DNA from: Massilia sp. Root351 | Lineage (GTDB): Bacteria > Pseudomonadota > Gammaproteobacteria > Burkholderiales > Burkholderiaceae_D | Length of the DNA stretch: 64,000 nt | Assembly (NCBI RefSeq): GCF_001425045.1 | Contig: NZ_LMDJ01000035.1 | Span: 62,001-126,000, forward strand | Direction of reading: 5' to 3' | Shown here: positions 16,870 through 26,683 of the stretch, piece after piece | Layout of the letters: each line of letters begins with the position of its first letter | Numbering within the stretch: position 1 is the stretch's first letter | The notes under the pieces: model-generated | Told to the model about the DNA's origin: nothing | Database searches by the model: none | The model's input: the letters and a program-made list of their open reading frames with translations, nothing else | Made by a program: the position numbers and the translations under genes

Positions 16870-17478
16870 TTATGCCTCGCCTTTCTCGTCTTTGCCGATC
16901 ACCAGCTTGGTGTCGCCCAGATACATATGACGCGGAACCTGCAGGTTGTCCGGCGCAGGCTTGTTCTTGTAGACGCGGCCGGCCATGTCAAAGGTGGAGC
17001 CGTGGCATGGGCACAGGAAGCCGCCTTCCCAGTCGTCCGGCAGCGACGGCTGCGGTCCCGGGGTGAATTTCGACGATGGCGAGCAGCCGAGGTGGGTGCA
17101 GATGCCCACCGCGACCAGGATTTCAGGTTTGATGGAGCGGTTCTGGTTGCGGCAGTATTCCGGGGTGTACTCGTCCGGGTTGCGCTTGGAGTCGGCGTCG
17201 GCCACCTTGCCTTCGGTCTTTTTCAGCGAGGCAACCATTTCCGGCGTGCGCTTGAGGATCCAGACCGGCTTGCCGCGCCATTCGACAGTGCGCATTTCGC
17301 CCGGCTGCAGCGTGGAGATATCGACTTCGACAGGTGCGCCGGCCGCTTTCGCTCGCTCGGACGGCTGGAAGGTGCTTACCAGGACACCGGCGGTGGACAG
17401 TCCAACTACGCCACCTGCCGCGCATGTTGCGGCGATCAAGCCACGACGGCCAGAATCGACCTGCTTATCGTTACTCAT
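16870..17478 (-). CDS. petA: Ubiquinol-cytochrome c reductase, Rieske iron-sulfur subunit
   Basis: The 202-residue Rieske protein has a twin-arginine N-terminal signal anchor (SGRRGLIAATCAAGGVVG). The two [2Fe-2S] ligand loops are CTHLGC and CPCHGS. It transfers electrons from ubiquinol to cytochrome c1 in the bc1 complex. I placed the start at ATG 17478, which has GGGG upstream at good distance; an ATG four codons earlier lacks one. It leads the petABC operon. Confidence 0.96.
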   Translation of the reverse strand: MSNDKQVDSGRRGLIAATCAAGGVVGLSTAGVLVSTFQPSERAKAAGAPVEVDISTLQPGEMRTVEWRGKPVWILKRTPEMVASLKKTEGKVADADSKRNPDEYTPEYCRNQNRSIKPEILVAVGICTHLGCSPSSKFTPGPQPSLPDDWEGGFLCPCHGSTFDMAGRVYKNKPAPDNLQVPRHMYLGDTKLVIGKDEKGEA

Positions 17479-17544
17479 ACCAAACCCCAATCATCAAATT
17501 GCGAAATAGTTATTATGCGTTAACCAAGCTTCCAGCAACCTTAG

Positions 17545-17573
17545 ATTATAGGTGAAGCCAAAACCGTTTTAAA
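17545..17573 (-). promoter_or_regulatory. Candidate promoter of petABC
   Basis: A perfect TATAAT (minus strand) lies at 17545-17550, with a weak TTTAAA-like -35 about 17-18 bases upstream. It would give a leader of roughly 60 bases before the petA start. Confidence 0.4.
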
Positions 17574-17684
17574 GCGAAACGTTGCATTTGTCTAAATTCT
17601 GCCCCATCCCGATCGTCGCAGACTATCGCCCAGTTGCTAAAAAACACGCTATGATCGGCTATACAACATAGCAAGGAGGTCACA

Positions 17685-18104
17685 ATGGGCATGATGCAAG
17701 AGTTCAAAGAATTTGCCATGAAGGGCAACGTGGTCGACCTGGCGGTCGGCGTGATCGTCGGCGCGGCCTTCAGCAAGATCGTCGATTCGCTGGTGCAGGA
17801 CATCATCATGCCGCCGATCGGCAGGCTGATCGGCGGCCTGGATTTCGCCAACTATTACCTGCCACTGAACGGCCAGGCCGCCAATCTGAGCCTGGTGGAA
17901 GCGAAGAAGCTGGGCGCGGTACTGGCGTACGGCAACTTCCTGACCATCCTGTTAAACTTCATCATCCTCGCGTTCATCATCTTCCAGATGGTGCGCATGC
18001 TGCAGAAGGCCCGCAAAGCCGAGCCTGCTCCGACGGAGACGCCGGCGCCGACCGCCGAGGACATCCTGCTGCTGCGTGAAATCCGCGACGCACTGAAAAA
18101 ATAA
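17685..18104 (+). CDS. mscL: Large-conductance mechanosensitive channel MscL
   Basis: The 139-residue channel releases solutes on hypo-osmotic shock. Features are an amphipathic N-terminal helix (MMQEFKEFAMKGNVVDLAVGVIVGAAF), TM1 with the gate-forming GVIVGAAF region, the periplasmic loop, TM2 (FLTILLNFIILAFIIFQMV) and the cytoplasmic C-terminal helix with LLREIRDALKK. A strong AAGGAGG precedes the ATG. It is divergent from petA. Confidence 0.96.
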   Translation: MGMMQEFKEFAMKGNVVDLAVGVIVGAAFSKIVDSLVQDIIMPPIGRLIGGLDFANYYLPLNGQAANLSLVEAKKLGAVLAYGNFLTILLNFIILAFIIFQMVRMLQKARKAEPAPTETPAPTAEDILLLREIRDALKK

Positions 18105-18175
18105 GCCTGGCGGCACGCGCAGCGCCCGGCGGCAAAGTTAGGACGCCAAGCTGGGCGCCCGGTTAGGACGGCATC

Positions 18176-19342
18176 ATGCGACGACTATGGTTATTGTTTG
18201 CACAAGCGGTGACCGTGGTCCTGGCGCTGTACTTCGTCTACAGCGCCATGCGGCCGGACTGGCAAGGCTTGCCGGGCGTGCCCGGGCTGGGCGCCGCGCC
18301 GTCCACGCCGGCGGGCGCGGCCCGCAGCGCCCTGCTGGGCGGCCATGCGCCCCCCTCGCCGGGCTCGTACCGGGCGGCGGCGGCGCAAGCCATGCCGGCC
18401 GTGGTCAACGTGCTCACCACCAAGGCGCCGCGCCGCAAGCATCCGCTCACGCGCGATCCCTTCTTCAAGAAATTCTTCGGCGACCGCGACCGTGACGGCG
18501 ACGAGGACGACCAGTCCAGCCTCGGCTCGGGCGTGATCGTCAGCCCGCAAGGCTACATCCTGACCAACAACCACGTGGTCGACGCCGCCGACGAGATCCA
18601 GGTGGTGCTGGCCGACGGCCGCAAGGCCGCCGCCAGGGTGGTGGGCACCGACCCCGAAACCGACCTGGCCGTGATCAAGGTGGACCTGGACAAGCTGCCG
18701 GTGATCGTGCTGGGCCACGCCGAGCAGGCCAAGGTGGGCGACGTGGTATTGGCCATCGGCAACCCCTTCGGCGTGGGACAGACCGTCACCATGGGCATCA
18801 TTTCCGCGCTGGGCCGCAATAATTTACATATCAACAACTTCGAAAACTTTATCCAGACCGACGCCGCCATCAACTTCGGCAACTCGGGCGGCGCGCTGAT
18901 CGACACCAGTGGCAACCTGCTGGGCATCAACTCGGCCATCTACTCGCAGACCGGCGGCTCGGTGGGCATCGGCTTCGCCATTCCCGTGTCCACCGCCAAG
19001 ACCGTGATGGAATCGATCATCAGCTCGGGCCACGTGGTGCGCGGCTGGATCGGCGTGGAATCGCAGGAAATCACGCCCGAGCTGGCCGAGAGCTTCGGCC
19101 TCAAGGTGCAAAGCGGCGCCATCATCGCCGGCGTGGTGCGCAACGGCCCGGCCGACAAGGGCGGCATGAAGCCGGGCGACATCCTGCTGCAGGTCGAGGG
19201 CAAGGCGGTCAACGACACCAACGACATGCTCAATCTGATCGCCCAACTGCCGCCGGGGGAAAAAGCTACAATGCGGGTGCTGCGCAAGAGCCGCGAGACG
19301 GACCTTGCCATTACCGTGGGCAAGCGCCCGATTTCACGATAA
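18176..19342 (+). CDS. DegS-like S1C serine protease with one PDZ domain
   Basis: This protein of 388 residues has an N-terminal membrane anchor (WLLFAQAVTVVLALYFVY). The trypsin-like domain carries the catalytic triad His in NNHVVD, Asp in ETDLAVIK and Ser in GNSGGAL. A single PDZ domain follows (residues about 285-380). One PDZ and a membrane anchor fit DegS-type envelope stress sensors better than DegP, which has two PDZ domains and a cleaved signal. A charged insert near residue 100 (DRDRDGDEDD) replaces the usual Q-linker. It may cleave an anti-sigma factor in the periplasm; none is encoded nearby. Confidence 0.9.
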   Translation: MRRLWLLFAQAVTVVLALYFVYSAMRPDWQGLPGVPGLGAAPSTPAGAARSALLGGHAPPSPGSYRAAAAQAMPAVVNVLTTKAPRRKHPLTRDPFFKKFFGDRDRDGDEDDQSSLGSGVIVSPQGYILTNNHVVDAADEIQVVLADGRKAAARVVGTDPETDLAVIKVDLDKLPVIVLGHAEQAKVGDVVLAIGNPFGVGQTVTMGIISALGRNNLHINNFENFIQTDAAINFGNSGGALIDTSGNLLGINSAIYSQTGGSVGIGFAIPVSTAKTVMESIISSGHVVRGWIGVESQEITPELAESFGLKVQSGAIIAGVVRNGPADKGGMKPGDILLQVEGKAVNDTNDMLNLIAQLPPGEKATMRVLRKSRETDLAITVGKRPISR

Positions 19343-19363
19343 AACACCCGCCCCCGATCCGAC

Positions 19364-20056
19364 ATGCACCTGCGCGACCTGAAGAACTACCTCACCGAAC
19401 TGGCCGACAACAACAACCGCCCCTGGTTCATCATGAACAAGCCGCGCTACGACATCCTGCGCGAAGAATTCCTGGAACTGGTCACGCAAGTGATCGCCGA
19501 GCTGGGCAAATTCGACCCGGCGGTGAAGTTCTGCAATCCGAAGAAGGCCATGTTCCGCATCAACCGCGACGTGCGCTTCGCCCACGACAAGAGCCCGTAC
19601 AAGACGCGCTTCTCGGCCGCCATCGCGCCCAACGACATGCGCCGCCCGTCCAAGGCCGGCGGCCCCACCTACTATTTCCAGCTGGACGGCGAAGGCCGGC
19701 TGCTGTTCGGCGCCGGCGAGTACATGCCGCCGCCGGAGCGCACCAGGGCGCTGCGCAAGCACATGGTGGAAGACGCGGCCGGCTTTTCCAAGGCCCTGAA
19801 GAACAAGGCACTGAAGGCGCGCTACGGCACCATCCAGGACGAGGGCAAGCTGCAGCGCCCGCCCAAGGGCTTCGACGCGGACCATGAACACATCGAGTTC
19901 ATCAAGCTGAAGAGCTTCTTCGTGTGGACCGAGATGAAACTGGACCTGAACAAGCCGGACCTGCTGCTGCCACTGATCGCCAACGGCCTGAAGGACGCCT
20001 ACCCGCTGGTGACCTGGATGCGCTCGGCCAAGGTGGAAGAAGTAGCGGAAGACTAA
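19364..20056 (+). CDS. DUF2461 (TIGR02453) family protein
   Basis: The 230-residue protein matches my memory of the DUF2461 family: LRDLKNYLTELADNNNRPWF at the start, FRINRDVRFAHDKSPYKTRF in the middle and YYFQLDGEGRLLFGAGEYMPP after it. The family is widespread and its function is unknown. It lies 21 bases after the DegS-like gene, and its stop overlaps the convergent LysR gene stop by 4 bases. Confidence 0.88.
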   Translation: MHLRDLKNYLTELADNNNRPWFIMNKPRYDILREEFLELVTQVIAELGKFDPAVKFCNPKKAMFRINRDVRFAHDKSPYKTRFSAAIAPNDMRRPSKAGGPTYYFQLDGEGRLLFGAGEYMPPPERTRALRKHMVEDAAGFSKALKNKALKARYGTIQDEGKLQRPPKGFDADHEHIEFIKLKSFFVWTEMKLDLNKPDLLLPLIANGLKDAYPLVTWMRSAKVEEVAED

Positions 20057-20985
20057 GCCGTCTCCCCCGCCAGCCACTGCTCGATAAACTCGACGCACAC
20101 CCGCACCTTGGCCGAGGTGGACAGCCGCGACGTGTAGACCGCCCACACGTCGGCCGGCTGGGCATAGGCCGGCAGCACCCGCTGCAGCGCGCCGCGCGCC
20201 AGCGCAGGCCCCACATCCCAGATCGAACGCAAGATGATGCCGTGGCCGTCCAGCGCCCACTGGTGGACGATTTCGCCATTGCTGGCCGATAGCGGCCCGG
20301 CCACCTTCACCGACTCCATGCCGGCCGGCCCGGTCAGCAGCCAGCGGCCCGCGCTATGGTCGTGCCCCTGGTCGCGCTCGCGGACCACGATGCAGCGGTG
20401 CTGCGCCAGCTCGGCCAGGGTGGCCGGCGCGCCATGCCGGGTCAGGTAGGACGGCGCCGCGCACAGCACCCGCTGGTTGGCGGCGATGCGGCGCGACATC
20501 AGGTGCGGCTCGTGCGCCTCGCCCACCCGGATGTCCAGGTGGAAGCCTTCGCCTATCAGGTCGACCGGGCGGTCCAGCAGCTCCAGCTGGATTTCCATCG
20601 CCGGATAGCGCAGCGCCAGCGCCGAGATGGCCGGCGCCACCCGGTTGCGGCCGAAGCCGGAACTGGTGCAGAGGCGCAGCAGGCCGCTGGGCGCGCGCTG
20701 CCCGGTCGACACCGCGTCCCGCATCTGGTCCACGTCCTCCAGTATCCGCTGCGCCCACTGGTGCACCAGGGCGCCCTGCTCCGTCACCGTCACGCTGCGC
20801 GTGGTCCGGTGCAACAGCTTCACCTGCAGCGACTGCTCCAGCAGCGCGATGCGCTTGCTGACATAGGCATTGGACACGCCCAGCGCGCGCGCGGCGGCGG
20901 CAAAACCGCGTTCGCGCACCAGGGTGCAGAACAGCCGCAGGTCGGCCAGCAAAGGTTGATCATTCACGATATGTGCATGCCGCAA
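20053..20985 (-). CDS. LysR-family regulator, DmlR-like
   Basis: A 310-residue LysR regulator with an N-terminal winged HTH (FAAAARALGVSNAYVSKRIALLE, about residues 29-51) and a periplasmic-binding-like effector domain (RYPAMEIQLELLDRPVDLIGEGFHLDIRVG). It is divergent from the tartrate/D-malate dehydrogenase gene across 67 bases, the same arrangement as E. coli dmlR-dmlA. It is therefore likely to activate that gene in response to malate or tartrate, which is inference from context. Confidence 0.88.
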   Translation of the reverse strand: MRHAHIVNDQPLLADLRLFCTLVRERGFAAAARALGVSNAYVSKRIALLEQSLQVKLLHRTTRSVTVTEQGALVHQWAQRILEDVDQMRDAVSTGQRAPSGLLRLCTSSGFGRNRVAPAISALALRYPAMEIQLELLDRPVDLIGEGFHLDIRVGEAHEPHLMSRRIAANQRVLCAAPSYLTRHGAPATLAELAQHRCIVVRERDQGHDHSAGRWLLTGPAGMESVKVAGPLSASNGEIVHQWALDGHGIILRSIWDVGPALARGALQRVLPAYAQPADVWAVYTSRLSTSAKVRVCVEFIEQWLAGETA

Positions 20986-21002
20986 TTACGAATCAGCCGA
21001 TT

Positions 21003-21025
21003 ATAGCGCTGGCGATTAACGCTAT
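21003..21025. promoter_or_regulatory. Candidate LysR-type operator
   Basis: ATAGCG and CGCTAT form an inverted repeat separated by 11 bases, the interrupted-dyad form expected of a LysR box. It lies 28-50 bases upstream of the dehydrogenase ATG and overlaps a TATGCT -10-like element, in the gap shared with the divergent LysR gene. Confidence 0.45.
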
Positions 21026-21052
21026 GCTAAAAGCTCATTCACAGGAGGACGC

Positions 21053-22147
21053 ATGAAAACGCATCGCATCGCAGTCATCGCCGGCGACGGCATCGGCCAG
21101 GAAGTCATGCCGGAGGGCCTGCGCGCCGTCCAGGCGGCAGCGCGCAAACACGCGCTGGCGCTGGAATTCACCCGCTTCGACTGGGCCGACTGCAACTACT
21201 ACGCCAGCCACGGCAAGATGATGCCGGACGACTGGTTCGCGCAGCTGAAGGATTACGACGCGATCTACTTCGGCGCCGTCGGCTGGCCGGACACGGTGCC
21301 CGACCACGTATCGCTGTGGGGCTCGCTGATCAAGTTCCGGCGCGCATTCGACCAGTATGTGAACCTGCGCCCGGTGCGCCTGATGCCCGGCGTGCCCTGC
21401 CCGCTGGCCAACAAGCAGCCGGGCGATATCGACTTCTTCGTGGTGCGCGAGAACACCGAGGGCGAGTACTCGTCGGTGGGCGGGCGCATCTTTGAAGGCA
21501 CGGAGCGCGAAACGGTGCTGCAGGAAGCCGTGTTTACGCGCAAGGGCGTGGACCGCATCCTGAAGTACGCCTTCGAGCTGGCGCAGAGCCGCCCCAAGCA
21601 GCACCTGACCTCGGCCACCAAGTCGAACGGCATCGCCATCAGCATGCCATACTGGGACGAGCGCGTGAAGCGGATGGCGGACGGCTACCCGGACGTGCGC
21701 TGGGACCAGTACCACGTCGACATCCTGGCGGCCCGCTTCGTGCTCAGCCCGGAGCGATTCGACGTGGTGGTGGCGTCCAACCTGTTCGGCGACATCCTGT
21801 CCGACCTGGGCCCGGCCTGCACCGGCACCATCGGCATCGCGCCCTCCGCCAACCTGAACCCGGAGCGCGTATTCCCCTCGCTGTTCGAACCGGTGCACGG
21901 CTCGGCGCCCGACATCGCGGGCAAGAACATTGCCAACCCGGTGGCCATGATCTGGTCCGGCGCGCTGATGCTGGAGTTCCTCGGCCAGGGCCTGGCGGAT
22001 GCTGCGCAGCAGGCCGCCTTCAAGAGCGCGCACGACGACATCATGCGCGCCATAGAAACCGTGCTGGTGCAGGGCCCGCGCACGCCCGACATGGGTGGCA
22101 GCGCCAGCACCACCGGCATGGGAGAGGCGATCGCCGCGCTGATCTGA
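21053..22147 (+). CDS. Tartrate dehydrogenase / D-malate dehydrogenase (decarboxylating)
   Basis: The 364-residue member of the isopropylmalate/isocitrate dehydrogenase family shows GDGIGQEVMPEG at the N-terminus, LRPVRLMPG and VVRENTEGEYSSVGG in the active-site region. The metal-binding SNLFGDILSDLGP and PVHGSAPDIAGKNIANP follow. This pattern fits the TtuC/DmlA subgroup, which oxidises L-tartrate, D-malate or meso-tartrate with NAD. The exact substrate is not decidable from sequence. A GGAGG precedes the ATG, and the adjacent divergent LysR gene supports inducible use of these acids. Confidence 0.9.
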   Translation: MKTHRIAVIAGDGIGQEVMPEGLRAVQAAARKHALALEFTRFDWADCNYYASHGKMMPDDWFAQLKDYDAIYFGAVGWPDTVPDHVSLWGSLIKFRRAFDQYVNLRPVRLMPGVPCPLANKQPGDIDFFVVRENTEGEYSSVGGRIFEGTERETVLQEAVFTRKGVDRILKYAFELAQSRPKQHLTSATKSNGIAISMPYWDERVKRMADGYPDVRWDQYHVDILAARFVLSPERFDVVVASNLFGDILSDLGPACTGTIGIAPSANLNPERVFPSLFEPVHGSAPDIAGKNIANPVAMIWSGALMLEFLGQGLADAAQQAAFKSAHDDIMRAIETVLVQGPRTPDMGGSASTTGMGEAIAALI

Positions 22148-22314
22148 TGTCGGGCCGCGCCGGGCGCGCTCAGGCTCTCCTATTTGCAGTTCATGTCGCC
22201 GAATTCGCAGTTCGTCGCACTCCGGTGGAGTGGTGCGTTGGGTTTATCTATAGTTCACTCAACGCAAACGCAAACACCAACGCAGCACGAACCGAACTCA
22301 CAAGGAGAAACATC

Positions 22315-22521
22315 ATGAACATCGCTAAAAACATGGAAGCCATCTTCATCGCCGCCGTTGTCCTGGCCGGCGCCGCCAGCATCGCCACTGCCGCCGTGCC
22401 GGCAGCACCGGCCACCGTCGCCAAGGCCGTCAAGGCTGCCCCCGCCGCGACCGCCATGCCGGTGGTGACGATTACCGCAAAACGGCTGAGCGCAGCTGAA
22501 AAAGCCGCGCTCGCCAACTAA
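22315..22521 (+). CDS. Small exported protein, 68 residues
   Basis: A small protein with a signal-peptide-like N-terminus (MEAIFIAAVVLAGAASIATAAV), an Ala/Pro-rich stretch and a conserved-looking C-terminal motif VVTITAKRLSAAEKAAL. I recall similar short proteins with a TITAKRL ending in related genomes, but no function. AAGGAG sits 8 bases before the ATG. It precedes the DUF2807 gene by 39 bases. A CACTCC/GGAGTG inverted repeat lies upstream at 22218-22232. Confidence 0.7.
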   Translation: MNIAKNMEAIFIAAVVLAGAASIATAAVPAAPATVAKAVKAAPAATAMPVVTITAKRLSAAEKAALAN

Positions 22522-22560
22522 GCGCAGCACATGCCGCACACCACTCGCCCGGAGCACGCA

Positions 22561-23322
22561 ATGAACAACTTTATCAGCGCAACGATGATGGCCGTCACCC
22601 TGTACGCGACGCACGGCGCCGTGATCGCCCAGGAACTGGCCAGCGAAAGCCGCAGCATCGATGCGCGTGCCGTGAAAGTGGTGCTGGATGGCGTCATCAG
22701 CCTGAATATCAAGCAGGGCCCGACCGCCTCGCTGGTGGTCAGCGGCGACAAGCGCTACCTGCCCAAAGTGACCGTGGTGCAAACCGGCGACACGCTGCGC
22801 ATCGGCACCGAGCTGCGCGGCGTGCAAATGCACAGCAATAACCTGCACGCGGAACTGACCCTGCCCAATCTGCGCGAACTGGTGTCGGCCGGCGTGGGGT
22901 CGACCGAAGTGAGCGGCTTCTCCGGCGACGAAATGCGCCTGGCACTGGAAGGCGCGGGCGCGGTCAGCCTGACCTCGCGCTACCGCACCTTGAACGCCAA
23001 GCTGACCGGCGTAGGCAGCATGCATGTGAACGCCGGCGAGGCCGACTCGGTGGGCCTGGACCTGCGCGGCGCCGGGCAGATGGTGGTCAGCGGCCAAAGC
23101 AAAAACCTGAACGTGAAACTGGGCGGCATCGGCAGCCTGGACGCGCAGCAGCTGCGCGCCGACAGCGTGGACGTCGACCTCAGCGGCCTGGGCGGCGCCA
23201 CCGTCTACGCCAGGACCAGCGCCAAGCTGCGCCTGAGCGGACTCGGTTCGGCCACCGTGTACGGCAAGCCCGCCAACCGCAGCGCCAGCGCGCGCGGCCT
23301 GGGCAGCGTGGCCTGGAACTGA
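22561..23322 (+). CDS. Exported GIN-domain (DUF2807) protein
   Basis: The 253-residue protein has a short signal peptide (residues 1-22) and a DUF2807 right-handed beta-helix-like domain. The repeats are visible as alternating G-x-G turns: LVSAGVGSTEVSGFSG, LALEGAGAVSLTS, LTGVGSMHVNAG, LRGAGQMVVSG, LGGIGSLDAQ and LSGLGGATVYA. Such proteins are periplasmic or surface and of unknown function. ATG 22561 has CGGAG upstream and avoids an artificial extension. Confidence 0.85.
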   Translation: MNNFISATMMAVTLYATHGAVIAQELASESRSIDARAVKVVLDGVISLNIKQGPTASLVVSGDKRYLPKVTVVQTGDTLRIGTELRGVQMHSNNLHAELTLPNLRELVSAGVGSTEVSGFSGDEMRLALEGAGAVSLTSRYRTLNAKLTGVGSMHVNAGEADSVGLDLRGAGQMVVSGQSKNLNVKLGGIGSLDAQQLRADSVDVDLSGLGGATVYARTSAKLRLSGLGSATVYGKPANRSASARGLGSVAWN

Positions 23323-23332
23323 GCGCGGATCT

Positions 23333-24283
23333 CTAGCGCGCCCCCACGGCCGGCAGCAGCACCCTGGACATTTGCAGCATGGCCGGTCCTAGCAGCACCA
23401 TCATCAGCGTCGGGAAGATGCAGAAGATCAGCGGGAACAGCAGCTTGAGCGCGATCTTGGCCGCCGCTTCCTCGGCCATCATGCTGCGCTTGCTGCGCAG
23501 GTTCTCCGCATGCACCCTCAGCGACTCGCCCATGCTGGTGCCGAAACGCTCCGACTGGATCAGCATCGCCACCAGGGTGTCGACGTCCTCCACGCCGCTG
23601 CGCAGCGCCAGGTTGCGCAAGGCCTTCTCCTTGCTGAAGCCGGCCCGCATCTCCATCAGCACCAGCTGCAGCTCCTGCGCCAGCACCACGCTCTTCAGAT
23701 GCACTTCGCCGGCCACCTTGGCCAGCGCGCGCTCCAGGCTCAGGCCCGCCTCCACGCACACGGTGAGCAGGTCCAGCGCGTCCGGCAGATGCTCGAAGAT
23801 GTCGCGCTGGCGGCGCGCCGCCGTGCGCGCCAGCAGCGCGTTGGGCAGGTAGTAGCCCACCGCCGCAGCGCCGAGCAGGAAGTACAGCCAGCCCCCGCCC
23901 ACGGCGCCGCGCTTCAGGCCGGCGGCCAGCGCCGCCAGCAGCGCCGGCAGCAGCAGCGCCAGCACGCTCTTGCCGGCGAAATAGAACGTGGGCGCGGACG
24001 CGTGGCGCCAGCCCGCCGTCATGAAGCGCGTACGCAGCGGCGAACGTTCCCAGCCTTCCTCCGGCAGCGACAGCCGCACGAATGGCTGCGCCACCTTGGC
24101 CGCCCGCTCCACCCAGCCGGACGGCGGCTCGGCCGCGCCCTCGGGCAGCGCATGCGCGGCCAGGCGCTGGCGTAGCGCGCCTGGCGCGAACAGCAGCATG
24201 GCCGCCAGCGCCACCAGCGCCACCACCACGAACACCACCAGCAGGAACAACAGGTGGCCGGACTCCAGCTGCAGGGCGCTCAT
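23333..24283 (-). CDS. tadC: Flp pilus inner-membrane platform protein TadC
   Basis: A 316-residue member of the type II secretion F family. Several membrane helices flank a GspF domain with LPDALDLLTVCVEAGLSLERALAKVA and SVLAQEL-like motifs (SVVLAQELQLVLMEMRAG). It forms the inner-membrane platform with TadB and works with the ATPase TadA to assemble the pilus. ATG 24283 overlaps the tadB stop by 4 bases (ATGA), showing translational coupling. It is the last gene of the tad operon. Confidence 0.9.
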   Translation of the reverse strand: MSALQLESGHLLFLLVVFVVVALVALAAMLLFAPGALRQRLAAHALPEGAAEPPSGWVERAAKVAQPFVRLSLPEEGWERSPLRTRFMTAGWRHASAPTFYFAGKSVLALLLPALLAALAAGLKRGAVGGGWLYFLLGAAAVGYYLPNALLARTAARRQRDIFEHLPDALDLLTVCVEAGLSLERALAKVAGEVHLKSVVLAQELQLVLMEMRAGFSKEKALRNLALRSGVEDVDTLVAMLIQSERFGTSMGESLRVHAENLRSKRSMMAEEAAAKIALKLLFPLIFCIFPTLMMVLLGPAMLQMSRVLLPAVGAR

Positions 24284-25272
24284 AGGCGGATCCGTATCAG
24301 CTGGCGCATCCACAGCAGCCCGCCCAGCATGGCGGCCGCGCCGTACCACAGCAAGGTCACGCCGGCCGGATCGGTCCACAGCAGGCTGATGTACTTGTAG
24401 CTGGTGAGCGACATCAGCGCCATGGCCGCCAGCGGCAGCAGGCCCAGTATCCAGGCCGACATGCGGCCCTCGGCCGACAGCACGCGGATCTGCGCCAGCA
24501 GGCGCAGGCGGGCGCGCACCATGCGCGAGATATTGCCCAGCAATTCGGCCAGGTTGCCGCCCGATTCGCGCTGGATCAGCACCGCGATCACCAGGTAGCG
24601 CAAATCCGTCAGCGGAATGCGCGCGCCCAGGTTGTGCAAGGCCTCGTTCATCGGCACGCCATAGTTGATCTCCTCATAGGCGATGCGGAATTCTCTGCCG
24701 ATGGGCTCGGGCATTTCATTGCCCACCATGTGCAGCACGTTGGCGAAGGAATGGCCGGCGCGCAGCGCGCGGCTGAGGAAATCGGCCACCTCCGGCAGTT
24801 GTTCCTGCAGCTTGGCCAGGCGCGCGCTGCGGGCCCGGTACAGCAGCAGCGCCGGCGCCAGCACGGCCGCCGCCAGGGACAGCAAGTGCGCCGGGCGCGG
24901 CAAGCCGGCCAGCGGCGGCAGCGCGGCGGCCGCCATCAGCAGCGCTGCCTGCACGCCCAGCAGGCGCGCCACGCTCAAGCCCAGGCCGGACTGCAGCAGC
25001 AGCCGGTCCAGCCGCGCCGCCAGCGGCAACAGCGGCGCGCGCCGCAGCAGCTGCTCCAGCCACGGCGCGCCGCTGTAGCGGCGCTGCTTGAGGATGGTGA
25101 CGCGCGGCGCCATGCCGCCGTCGTCGCCGCGCGCGGCCATCAGTTCCAGCCGCCGGGCAATGCGCCGCGCGCCGCCGCCGTGAGTGCCGGACCACCACAG
25201 CCAGGCGCCCTCGATCAACAGGATCACGGCAGCGAACAGCAGCACCGCGAAGCACGTGAAGACCAGATCCAT
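24280..25272 (-). CDS. tadB: Flp pilus inner-membrane platform protein TadB
   Basis: This 330-residue protein has an N-terminal membrane helix, a central pair of helices, a GspF-like cytoplasmic domain (LPEVADFLSRALRAGHSFANVLHMVGNEMPEPIG and QRESGGNLAELLGNISRMVR) and C-terminal helices. With TadC it forms the platform of the Tad secretion machine. It starts 21 bases after tadA. Confidence 0.92.
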   Translation of the reverse strand: MDLVFTCFAVLLFAAVILLIEGAWLWWSGTHGGGARRIARRLELMAARGDDGGMAPRVTILKQRRYSGAPWLEQLLRRAPLLPLAARLDRLLLQSGLGLSVARLLGVQAALLMAAAALPPLAGLPRPAHLLSLAAAVLAPALLLYRARSARLAKLQEQLPEVADFLSRALRAGHSFANVLHMVGNEMPEPIGREFRIAYEEINYGVPMNEALHNLGARIPLTDLRYLVIAVLIQRESGGNLAELLGNISRMVRARLRLLAQIRVLSAEGRMSAWILGLLPLAAMALMSLTSYKYISLLWTDPAGVTLLWYGAAAMLGGLLWMRQLIRIRL

Positions 25273-25293
25273 AAGCTTCTCCCGTAGCAGTCC

Positions 25294-26661
<1,368 letters not shown>

Positions 26662-26683
26662 GTCGCTCTCCTCGGATGGACCT

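Noticed and set aside
17634..17665. Possible mscL promoter (TTGCTA with TATGAT or TATACA).
   Set aside because: Spacers of 10 or 20 bases do not fit a normal sigma-70 promoter and no regulator dyad is present.
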